From an uncultured Ruminococcus sp. (GTDB lineage Bacteria; Bacillota; Clostridia; Oscillospirales; CAG-272): a DNA stretch of 9,985 nucleotides. A model generated the notes under the pieces. It worked only from the letters and a program-made list of their open reading frames with translations, was not told the origin of the DNA and searched no databases. A program made the translations under genes and the position numbers. Positions 1-6,707 of this stretch are shown piece by piece (the stretch's first letter is position 1; each line of letters begins with the position of its first letter). The stretch is taken from assembly GCA_902796505.1 (NCBI GenBank), contig CADBPA010000058.1, forward strand, positions 1 through 9,985, in the 5' to 3' direction.

Positions 1-267
1 GCGTGGAACGAAAAGGACGTTCTCCCGGTACAGACGGCGGCAGGCATCACGAAAACGATGGCTCCGCGCGACGAGCTGACGTTGGATCTTTACGAGATCG
101 AGCGCCCGACGTCCGACGTTCACGATTTCTACCGCAATCTCGTCCGCGCCGTGGACGGCAAAGAGGAGCAGAAGATCAAGCTGCCCGAAGTACGCCGCGT
201 TCTGCGCGTGATGGAAGCCGCCTTCCGCTCCGCGGAGGCCGGTACGGCGCTGAACACCGAGATCTGA
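1..267 (+). CDS. Gfo/Idh/MocA-family oxidoreductase, C-terminal end (partial)
   Basis: The frame is open from the first base and ends with TGA at 265-267, giving the last 88 residues of a longer protein whose start lies outside the window. The tail, with a 'DFYRNLVRAVDGKEEQ' segment followed by 'EVRRVLRVMEAAFRSAEAG', matches the usual C-terminal helix of Gfo/Idh/MocA dehydrogenases. In these proteins the N-terminal Rossmann domain binds NAD(P) and the C-terminal alpha/beta domain binds a sugar or inositol-like substrate. The Rossmann fold and the catalytic lysine region are not in view, so substrate and catalytic state cannot be judged. An internal ATG at 58 is not a likely start, because coding sequence of the same character continues upstream of it. 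A terminator follows 11 bases after the stop, so it is the last gene of its transcript. The family call rests only on the C-terminal signature. Confidence 0.75.
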   Translation, partial: AWNEKDVLPVQTAAGITKTMAPRDELTLDLYEIERPTSDVHDFYRNLVRAVDGKEEQKIKLPEVRRVLRVMEAAFRSAEAGTALNTEI

Positions 268-278
268 CCGAAAAATCA

Positions 279-310
279 AAAAAGGCTGTCCTCACCGGGG
301 CGGCCTTTTT
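279..310 (+). terminator. Rho-independent terminator after the oxidoreductase
   Basis: A hairpin with arms 279-291 and 298-310 pairs five A with five T and then GGCTGTCC with GGGCGGCC-type bases, including G-T pairs, around a six-base loop. On the plus strand it ends in a T run. On the minus strand it is also followed by a T-rich run (complement of 271-283), so it may also stop leftward transcription. Confidence 0.8.
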
Positions 311-418
311 CCTATGAAAAGAGGGGATGCCAAGCGGCGCGCTCTTTCGCGCGATCCGGCAAAGGCTTTGGAAGGCGGAGCGCGGCGACGGGCGCGATCT
401 CCCCCCCCGGACAGAGAA

Positions 419-453
419 AAGGGGCTCCTCACGGGAAGCCCCTTCGTTTTTTT
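419..453. terminator. Bidirectional terminator between convergent genes
   Basis: The arms GGGGCT (421-426) and AGCCCC (437-442) are extended by an A-T base pair or two outside and by CC/GG inside past a bulged A. Seven T follow on the plus strand (447-453) and TTTTCTCT follows on the minus strand. It lies about 80 bases beyond the stop of the minus-strand gene ending at 531 and is its likely terminator. The T run also suits a rightward transcript. Confidence 0.7.
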
Positions 454-530
454 ATTTTCGGCAAAACGTTTCTTTTGTGAAATTCTTTTTTCCGGAAGCG
501 TTTTTCTCAAATGCAGACGCTCCGAAGAGA

Positions 531-1127
531 TCAATCCTCTTCCGGCGCGGGAGCGGGTACGCGGGCGGACGCCGCGAGAATTTCGTCGAGATGATCGAGG
601 ACGAACTGCTGCGCCTCGGTATTATAAAGGTTGACGAAGATCTTGCCGTAGACGTTCTCGCGCTCCTCGCAGGTGATGCCGATCTCGCTGCCCTTTTCGG
701 TCGGGATCTTTCTCGTGCGGCCGTTGCGATCCGGCGTTTCTTCAAAATAGCCGAGTTTTTCAAGGCCGTTCGTGATGCGATGGACGAAAAGGCGATACAT
801 ATTCGCCGGCTTGATCGCGTTCAGCTGCTCGACGATCGTCGAGACCGGGATCGGCGTCTCCGAAATGCGGAAGGCTTTGAGATCCTCCGCCGTCAGGGCG
901 AACGGCTCGCGCTTCGGACGGGCAGGTCTTGCCTCGCGCACCGGGGCGGCTCCGCCGTTCTCGATCACCTCTTCCAGCACCTTCGAGACGTAAAACAGGC
1001 AGCGGGAGATGCGGATGTTGTTGACGACGTCGTGTTCTCCGACGTCCTCGCCGGTCAGGGGGTTGATGCCGTTGGCAAGCTGGTCAACGTAATCTTTCGC
1101 GTGTTTCATAACTTCAATGTCTGTCAT
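531..1127 (-). CDS. conserved hypothetical protein (198 aa), possible winged-helix C-terminal half
   Basis: The ATG at 1127 is preferred over an upstream in-frame start at 1157 because AAGGA lies at 1139-1135, seven bases in front of it. The 198-residue product opens with 'MTDIEVMKHAKDYVDQLANGINPLTGEDV' broken here only for description as residues 1-20 and 21-29, then a 'NNIRISRCLFYVSKVLEEVIENGG' helix at about 37-59. A charged linker spans about 63-80. Residues 95-155 look like a winged helix: 'STIVEQLNAI', then a helix ending 'ITNGLEKLGYFEE', then a basic 'RNGRTRKIPTEKG' turn. The C-terminal tail is Ala/Pro/Glu rich. I recognise the N-terminal motif as one shared by short uncharacterised proteins of Clostridia, but know of no established function. 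DNA binding is an inference from the helix-turn-wing pattern. It appears monocistronic. No good promoter was identified upstream, and an inverted repeat sits just before the ribosome binding site. Confidence 0.85.
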   Translation of the reverse strand: MTDIEVMKHAKDYVDQLANGINPLTGEDVGEHDVVNNIRISRCLFYVSKVLEEVIENGGAAPVREARPARPKREPFALTAEDLKAFRISETPIPVSTIVEQLNAIKPANMYRLFVHRITNGLEKLGYFEETPDRNGRTRKIPTEKGSEIGITCEERENVYGKIFVNLYNTEAQQFVLDHLDEILAASARVPAPAPEED

Positions 1128-1149
1128 AATTTTATCCTTCTTTTTTATA

Positions 1150-1170
1150 CCGGCCATTGATCAAAGCCGG
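1150..1170. repeat. Inverted repeat upstream of the 198-aa gene
   Basis: CCGGC and GCCGG arms flank a TTGATCAA palindrome that is off centre by one base, at 1150-1170. It lies about ten bases upstream of the ribosome binding site of the minus-strand gene starting at 1127. It could be a regulator's operator, possibly of the gene's own winged-helix product, or a leader hairpin. No T run follows on either strand, so it is not a terminator. Confidence 0.4.
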
Positions 1171-1203
1171 TTAGTAATCTTGAATTTGTAAAGTTTTGTT
1201 TGC

Positions 1204-1227
1204 CCGGCGGAGGTTTTTCTCCGCCGG
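1204..1227 (-). terminator. Strong hairpin, terminator-like, between the 72-codon frame and the 198-aa gene
   Basis: A perfect nine-base inverted repeat (CCGGCGGAG 1204-1212 and CTCCGCCGG 1219-1227) has a six-base loop. It lies 18 bases beyond the stop at 1246 of the minus-strand frame. The stem is very stable, but the sequence after it on the minus strand is GCAAACAAAAC rather than a T run. On the plus strand a TTTTTT run only comes seven bases later. It is probably the end of the typA-side transcript, but it is not a textbook terminator. Confidence 0.5.
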
Positions 1228-1245
1228 ATCAGGTTTTTTCGGAGA

Positions 1246-1464
1246 TCAGCTTCCGATCAGCATTACGGCGATCAGTGTCGGAAGTCCGGTGAAGAGGTAG
1301 CCGGGATCGTCCTCTTCATGCGTGAACGCCGCGCGAACGTCCGGGGGGAGTTGATTTTCAAATTCGCCCGCCGGCCCGTAGCTGACGAAGACCTCCCGGC
1401 CTCCATCGAATTTCCATACGCGCTCCTCGCCGTAAATCGAGGCGAAGGAATCGAGAACCGTCAA
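1246..1464 (-). CDS. small hypothetical open frame, possible gene remnant (72 aa from TTG)
   Basis: The frame ends with TGA at 1246 and is open back to a TGA around 1504. The only usable start is a TTG at 1464, with just a weak GAG nine bases upstream. About 70% of its codons end in G or C, like neighbouring true genes, and the residue composition looks like real protein. It contains 'SFASIYGEERVWKFDGGREV' and an acidic stretch, then the hydrophobic end 'GYLFTGLPTLIAVMLIGS'. Coding-like sequence continues upstream of the TTG for about 13 codons and then runs into a hairpin. That pattern fits the tail of a gene that has lost its 5' part, or a short protein using TTG. I do not recognise the family. 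It lies 69 bases after typA in the same frame, separated by two stops. Confidence 0.35.
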   Translation of the reverse strand: MTVLDSFASIYGEERVWKFDGGREVFVSYGPAGEFENQLPPDVRAAFTHEEDDPGYLFTGLPTLIAVMLIGS

Positions 1465-1495
1465 GCGAAGCGTCTCGGTCGCGCCGTCCTCTTCG

Positions 1496-1525
1496 ACGGA
1501 TTTTCAGGCAAAAAATCCGTTTTTT
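1496..1525 (+). terminator. Hairpin with plus-strand T run beside the typA stop
   Basis: Perfect nine-base arms ACGGATTTT (1496-1504) and AAAATCCGT (1512-1520) enclose a seven-base loop and are followed on the plus strand by TTTTT. Canonical orientation is therefore rightward, although no rightward gene is visible before it. On the minus strand it starts 14 bases after the typA stop but lacks a following T run. An alternative six-base A/T hairpin (AAAAAA-CGGA-TTTTTT on the minus strand) overlaps it. It could act as a typA 3' structure or as a block to antisense transcription of typA. Confidence 0.45.
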
Positions 1526-1533
1526 GGGAAATT

Positions 1534-3378
<1,845 letters not shown>

Positions 3379-3413
3379 AAATCGACTTCTTTCTATTTGC
3401 ATTCAACCGAAAC

Positions 3414-3442
3414 AGTATAACATATTTTTCGGAAAATTGCAA
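3414..3442 (-). promoter_or_regulatory. sigma-A promoter for typA
   Basis: Read on the minus strand, TTGCAA (3442-3437) and TATACT (3419-3414) are separated by exactly 17 bases. This places the transcript start around 3407, about 30 bases before the typA start codon. The match is close to consensus and correctly placed. Confidence 0.85.
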
Positions 3443-3444
3443 GA

Positions 3445-3460
3445 TTTTTTGCGCAAAAAA
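3445..3460. repeat. 16-base A/T-flanked palindrome upstream of the typA promoter
   Basis: TTTTTTGCGCAAAAAA is a perfect palindrome immediately upstream of the typA -35 box, ending three bases from it. It could be a regulator site or an A-tract upstream element. Its inner 12 bases recur at 8683-8694. Confidence 0.4.
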
Positions 3461-3492
3461 TTTCTCTACGGAAAGATTTTTTATAGAAACCG

Positions 3493-3524
3493 AAAAAAAG
3501 ACCGCCCGACGGCGGTCTTTTTTT
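3493..3524 (-). terminator. Rho-independent terminator after rpmF
   Basis: Arms AAAAAAAGACCGCC (3493-3506) and GGCGGTCTTTTTTT (3511-3524) pair perfectly around a four-base loop. On the minus strand it begins 15 bases after the rpmF stop and ends in seven T. The symmetry means it could also work rightward. Confidence 0.93.
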
Positions 3525-3538
3525 GCGGAGAAAGAGGA

Positions 3539-3739
3539 TCACTTCTGCTCTTCGTCTGCCTTCACGGTGACGATCTGCTCGCCCTTATAGAATCCGCACT
3601 TCGGGCAGACTCTGTAAGCGAGGATCGGCTCGCCGCAATTGGGGCAACTAACGATATTGGTGGGGTTTTCGAGCTTCCAGACGCTGGAACGTCTCTTCAT
3701 CTTTCTCGCGTGAGATGTTTTTCTCTTCGGTACTGCCAT
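3539..3739 (-). CDS. rpmF: large-subunit ribosomal protein L32
   Basis: This 66-residue structural component of the 50S subunit is of normal length. It opens with the conserved 'MAVPKRKTSHARKMKRRS' and carries a zinc knuckle with cysteines at 32, 35, 45 and 48 (CPNC...CPKC). It is therefore the zinc-binding C+ form rather than the C-minus form some bacteria switch to under zinc shortage. GGAGG lies eight bases before the ATG. It is 44 bases downstream of the DUF177 gene, the classic yceD-rpmF pairing, and the terminator at 3493-3524 ends the unit. Transcription probably starts at the promoter at 4450-4478. Confidence 0.98.
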   Translation of the reverse strand: MAVPKRKTSHARKMKRRSSVWKLENPTNIVSCPNCGEPILAYRVCPKCGFYKGEQIVTVKADEEQK

Positions 3740-3783
3740 TTTATTTTCCTCCGTGGCCGCTCAGGGCCGAATGTAATCAGATC

Positions 3784-4326
3784 TTATTCTTTCCCGTCTT
3801 TCTGCATCTTCTCCAGAATCTTCCGGAGCGGCGCAAGGCGCGGATCGATTTCCTTTTCGGAGCATTCGCAGGCTCCTTCGTTGAGATTTCTGCCGCACTT
3901 CGGGCAGAGACCTTTGCAATCCTCTTTGCAGAGGAAGCGGGACGGAAACTCCATCTCCAGTTGGAGATACAGCTGCTCGTCCATATCGAGAAATCCGTCC
4001 TCGATGATCGCAAAATCATCCTGTTTGTCCTCGTCGAGACTCTTGATCATCTCGGGGGTGGCAACGGTTTTCTGAAGATCGGTCGTAAAGATCCCCGAAA
4101 CCGGAGCGAGGCAGCGGGCGCAGGAGGCTTGGTAGGCGACCTCGAGCGTCAGGTTCAGCTGCATATAGCCGGCTGTGTTGGTGATCTCCCCTTCGACCTT
4201 CATGGGAGAAGGAAAATCGACGCCGTACAGGAAACTGGACGGATCGGCAGAAATATCCGGTTCAAGTTGATAGGCGAACTCGAGCCGCCGGTCACCGGCG
4301 AGGAGAGGACGAAGATCGAGCTTCAC
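3784..4326 (-). CDS. yceD: YceD/DUF177 family protein (ribosome biogenesis-linked)
   Basis: The 180-residue protein starts at a GTG (4326) with GGAGG seven bases upstream. The frame stays open to a GTG at 4446, but that lies at or before the predicted transcript start, so the long form is rejected. The family pattern is clear: 'MKLDLRPLLAG' start, a CARC pair at 69-72, an acidic centre at about 96-118 and a cysteine cluster at 133, 137, 141, 144, 153 and 155. It closes with the diagnostic 'DPRLAPLRKIL'. DUF177 proteins (YceD in E. coli, DUF177 in plant plastids) are linked to 23S rRNA accumulation or processing, and are usually encoded directly before rpmF, as here. The Cys-rich end may bind zinc. 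This is inferred from spacing and from the CxxxCxxxCxxC pattern. Confidence 0.93.
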   Translation of the reverse strand: MKLDLRPLLAGDRRLEFAYQLEPDISADPSSFLYGVDFPSPMKVEGEITNTAGYMQLNLTLEVAYQASCARCLAPVSGIFTTDLQKTVATPEMIKSLDEDKQDDFAIIEDGFLDMDEQLYLQLEMEFPSRFLCKEDCKGLCPKCGRNLNEGACECSEKEIDPRLAPLRKILEKMQKDGKE

Positions 4327-4443
4327 GAATATTCCTCCGCTGAATAAATTGCCGCGATGCGGCGTATGAGGGACGTCCGCCCGGTTTAGGCGGGGCAGAG
4401 GCCGCGTTCCGGAGCGCGCTTGAGGAAGCCGCCCGAAATCATA
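4327..4443 (-). other. Long GC-rich 5' leader of the yceD-rpmF transcript
   Basis: About 117 bases lie between the predicted transcript start and the yceD GTG, unusually long here: the typA and DUF5662 leaders are about 30 bases. Several short inverted repeats are visible on the minus strand. They are GCCGC-ATC-GCGGC near the ribosome binding site (about 4347-4359), a CGCG...CGCG hairpin around a TCCGGA core (about 4404-4419) and a GGCGG...CCGCC pairing that could enclose it. I cannot match it to a known ribosomal-protein leader or riboswitch. Structure and regulation are inference. Confidence 0.35.
4334..4338 (-). promoter_or_regulatory. ribosome binding site fixing the GTG start of yceD
   Basis: GGAGG on the minus strand lies seven bases before the GTG at 4326. 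It is the reason the 180-residue start is preferred to the longer open frame. Confidence 0.85.
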
Positions 4444-4449
4444 CACTTT

Positions 4450-4478
4450 ATTATATCGCCTCGCGTGCGGTTTGTCAA
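4450..4478 (-). promoter_or_regulatory. perfect-consensus sigma-A promoter for yceD-rpmF
   Basis: On the minus strand TTGACA (4478-4473) and TATAAT (4455-4450) are both exact consensus and 17 bases apart. The predicted start is near 4443. It lies 20-48 bases after the DUF5662 stop, so yceD-rpmF is transcribed independently of that gene, apart from any read-through. No clear terminator separates them. Confidence 0.92.
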
Positions 4479-4497
4479 GGGCTTTTTGAAAAATTTT

Positions 4498-5058
4498 TCA
4501 GCTTTTTGCGCCGTCGTCCGGCGAAAGGCAGATCTCCGCGTAGGTCTTCTTCATATAACGGCGGTTCAGGATATATTCCTCGCCGTGTTCGGCAAGATCG
4601 CGGAAGACGGTTTCGATGAAGCGCATCGTGCGCGGATTTCCCTCGACCTTATTGCCGTAGCGCAGCCAATGCGCGAGGGCTTTGTCCTGCGTGTAATTCT
4701 TCCCGGCGTAGGTCTTGGTGGCGGAGAGCTTGTCGCACACGCACTCGACGGCGTAGACGTACGGCATCATCGGCGGAACTTCGCAGTCGGTGTCGATCCA
4801 GTATTCGATATGGTGCTTGTTTCTGCCCTTGTGGTGCAGCCACGCGAGGCTGACGCCCTTGTCCTTACGGCAGGCGGTGATGGGCGAGCGGTCGCCCTGA
4901 TAATACTTCGCGCTCTCGAAAAATTCGGTCGGCGAAAACTTCGAGAGGTCGTGCACGAGTCCGCGCCACAGGATGCCGCACTTCGCGCAGTGGATCAGGA
5001 CGCGGTGGCGGTGACGGACGACAAGAGAAAAATGCAAAAACAGGTTTCGGATCTTCAT
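4498..5058 (-). CDS. DUF5662 family protein, HD-like histidine motif
   Basis: This 186-residue protein is recognised by the family core 'HCAKCGILWRGLVHDLSKFS' at about 23-42. It is followed by 'YYQGDRSPI' and 'WLHHKGRNKHHIEYW' at about 73-87. His23, His36-Asp37, the His75-His76 and His82-His83 pairs and Glu85 give a pattern that resembles a metal-binding HD-type helical fold. Hydrolase activity is an inference, as no function is established to my knowledge. Some homologues are labelled catalase, without support visible here. The ATG at 5058 is the only sensible start, although GGGGAG lies 14 bases upstream, farther than usual. A perfect promoter precedes it and the gene is divergent from uxaC. 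The stop is 20 bases before the yceD promoter. Confidence 0.9.
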   Translation of the reverse strand: MKIRNLFLHFSLVVRHRHRVLIHCAKCGILWRGLVHDLSKFSPTEFFESAKYYQGDRSPITACRKDKGVSLAWLHHKGRNKHHIEYWIDTDCEVPPMMPYVYAVECVCDKLSATKTYAGKNYTQDKALAHWLRYGNKVEGNPRTMRFIETVFRDLAEHGEEYILNRRYMKKTYAEICLSPDDGAKS

Positions 5059-5096
5059 ATCGCGGTATTGCGCTCCCCGGAAAAATTTCTGCTCCC

Positions 5097-5125
5097 ATTA
5101 TAGCGCGCCGGGCGGATTTTGTCAA
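5097..5125 (-). promoter_or_regulatory. perfect-consensus sigma-A promoter for the DUF5662 gene
   Basis: On the minus strand TTGACA (5125-5120) and TATAAT (5102-5097) are exact consensus with a 17-base spacer. The predicted start is near 5090, leaving a leader of about 32 bases. The box is back to back with the uxaC promoter at 5169-5197. Confidence 0.92.
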
Positions 5126-5126
5126 G

Positions 5127-5158
5127 AAAAAAACTTTCCGCTTTTTTTCGATTTTTTT
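5127..5158. promoter_or_regulatory. Phased A/T tracts between the divergent promoters
   Basis: Runs of seven A (5127-5133), seven T (5142-5148) and seven T (5152-5158) sit between the two -35 boxes. The two T runs are spaced ten bases apart. Such tracts can bend DNA or act as upstream promoter elements for either gene. The role is inferred from position and composition only. Confidence 0.35.
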
Positions 5159-5168
5159 CCGAAATTTC

Positions 5169-5197
5169 TTGCATTCTCTTTTTCTTTATGCTATACT
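5169..5197 (+). promoter_or_regulatory. sigma-A promoter for uxaC
   Basis: TTGCAT (5169-5174) and TATACT (5192-5197) are separated by 17 bases. The transcript would start near 5204, giving a leader of about 92 bases before the uxaC ATG. Confidence 0.82.
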
Positions 5198-5207
5198 GAT
5201 AATGAAA

Positions 5208-5220
5208 TCAAATCGTTTGA
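5208..5220. promoter_or_regulatory. possible operator overlapping the uxaC transcript start
   Basis: The inverted repeat TCAAA-TCG-TTTGA lies just downstream of the -10 box, where a bound repressor would block initiation. Hexuronate genes are commonly controlled by GntR- or LacI-type repressors, but this short site has odd symmetry and does not clearly match either consensus. No regulator gene is in the window. Confidence 0.35.
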
Positions 5221-5295
5221 CGGAAGAATGAAGATAAAACGAGGCAGAAATTTTCATTTTCCGCAAAACCGAAATAACGAAAGAGGTAAATTTCC

Positions 5296-6693
5296 ATGAA
5301 AGAATTTCTCTCGCGTGACTTTTTGCTCGACGGCGAGGCGGCGAGGCGGCTCTACTACGAGCACGCCGAGAAGATGCCGATCTTCGATTTCCACTGCCAC
5401 CTCTCCCCGAAGGAGATCTACGAGGATAAGACCTACCGCAGCCTGACCGAGGTCTGGCTCGGAGGCGACCACTACAAATGGCGGCTGATGCGCGAGGCGG
5501 GCGTTGCCGAGGAGCTGGTGACCGGCGACGCGCCCGACCGCGAAAAATTCAAGGCCTACGCCGCGGTGATGCCCTACGCGATCGGCAACCCGATCTACGC
5601 CTGGACGCATCTCGAGCTGCGCCGTTTCTTCGGCATCGATCAGATCCTCTCGCCCGAAACGGCGGACGAGATCTACGACGAGGCGAACGAGAAGCTGCGC
5701 ACGCTGACGGCGCGCAAGATGATCCTGATGAGCAACGTCCGCGCGCTCTGCACGACCGACGATCCGGTCGATTCGCTCGAATACCACGCTCTGCTCGCGC
5801 AGGACCGCTCCTTCCCCGTCGAGGTGCATCCCTCCTTCCGCCCGGACAAGGCGATCAAGATCGAGCAGGAGAGCTTTCTGCCCTGGCTCGGCGAACTCTC
5901 CCGCGTCGTCGGCGAGAAGATCGACACCTATAAAAAACTCATCGGCGCGCTGACATTGCGCGCGTACTATTTCGACGAGGTCGGCTGCGTCTGCGCCGAT
6001 CACGGTCTCGACGGCGGCGTGGAGTACCTCCCCGCGACCGAGGAGGAATGCGAGCGGATCTTCGCAAAGGCGCTTCAGGGCGCTCCGATCACCGCCGAGG
6101 AACGCAGAAAATACAAAGGCGCGATCCTCGTCGCGCTCGGAAAGATCTATCATAAACTCGGCTGGGCGCAGCAGTACCACATCGGCGCTCTGCGCAACAA
6201 TTCCGCGCGCAATTTCCGCGCACTCGGTCCGGACACCGGCTTTGACGCGATGGACGACCGCAGCTACGCCGCCGATCTCTCCGGCCTGCTCTCGGCGCTC
6301 GACGAGACCGACGAGCTGCCGAAGACGATCCTCTATCCGCTGAACCCCCGCGATCAGGAGATGCTCGCCGCGCTGATGAACTGCTTCCAGGGCGGTATCC
6401 CCGGTAAGATCCAGCTCGGATCCGGCTGGTGGTTCAACGACCAGAAGGACGGTATGCAGCGGCAGATGGAGGCGCTGATGCAGGTCGGGCTGATCTCGCG
6501 CTTCGTGGGAATGCTGACCGACAGCCGCTCCTTCACCTCCTATCCGCGCCACGAATATTTCCGCCGCATTCTCTGCTCGAAACTCGGCGCGCTGCTCGAA
6601 AACGGAGAATTCCCCTACGATCTCGATTTTGTCGGAAAGATCGTCGAGGATATCTGCTATAACAACGCCGCGGCATACTTCAAGAAATCCTGA
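5296..6693 (+). CDS. uxaC: glucuronate isomerase (uronate isomerase)
   Basis: This cytoplasmic enzyme interconverts D-glucuronate with D-fructuronate and D-galacturonate with D-tagaturonate, the first step of hexuronate breakdown. The 465-residue length is normal. Family hallmarks include 'MPIFDFHCHLSPKEI' with metal-type histidines 33 and 35, and 'EVWLGGDHYKWRLMREAGV' at about 52-70. 'GALRNNSARNF' and 'GSGWWFNDQKDGM' follow, and 'LTDSRSFTSYPRHEYFRRIL' at 407-426 supplies the conserved Asp409. AGAGGT lies eight bases before the ATG at 5296. It has its own promoter, possibly repressor controlled. The usual partners (uxuA, uxaB/uxuB, kdgK, kdgA, a transporter) are absent from the visible region, and a coiled-coil protein follows 14 bases after its stop. 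The identification is firm. Confidence 0.97.
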   Translation: MKEFLSRDFLLDGEAARRLYYEHAEKMPIFDFHCHLSPKEIYEDKTYRSLTEVWLGGDHYKWRLMREAGVAEELVTGDAPDREKFKAYAAVMPYAIGNPIYAWTHLELRRFFGIDQILSPETADEIYDEANEKLRTLTARKMILMSNVRALCTTDDPVDSLEYHALLAQDRSFPVEVHPSFRPDKAIKIEQESFLPWLGELSRVVGEKIDTYKKLIGALTLRAYYFDEVGCVCADHGLDGGVEYLPATEEECERIFAKALQGAPITAEERRKYKGAILVALGKIYHKLGWAQQYHIGALRNNSARNFRALGPDTGFDAMDDRSYAADLSGLLSALDETDELPKTILYPLNPRDQEMLAALMNCFQGGIPGKIQLGSGWWFNDQKDGMQRQMEALMQVGLISRFVGMLTDSRSFTSYPRHEYFRRILCSKLGALLENGEFPYDLDFVGKIVEDICYNNAAAYFKKS

Positions 6694-6707
6694 AAGGGGG
6701 CGCCGCC

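Noticed and set aside
335..350. GCGCG-CTCTTT-CGCGC hairpin as an RNA gene
   Set aside because: It is a short isolated stem with no promoter or conserved RNA features.
327..1160. 277-aa open frame on the plus strand opposite the 198-aa gene
   Set aside because: It runs through a terminator and lies antisense to a gene with a good ribosome binding site and recognisable N-terminal motif.
3784..4446. 220-aa version of the DUF177 protein starting at GTG 4446
   Set aside because: That codon lies at or before the predicted transcript start of a perfect promoter, the extra 40 residues are atypical for the family, and GGAGG precedes the GTG at 4326.
4487..4500. Palindrome TGAAAAATTTTTCA at the DUF5662 stop as a terminator
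   Set aside because: The stem is all A/T apart from the outer pairs with no loop and no following T run, so it is unlikely to terminate transcription.
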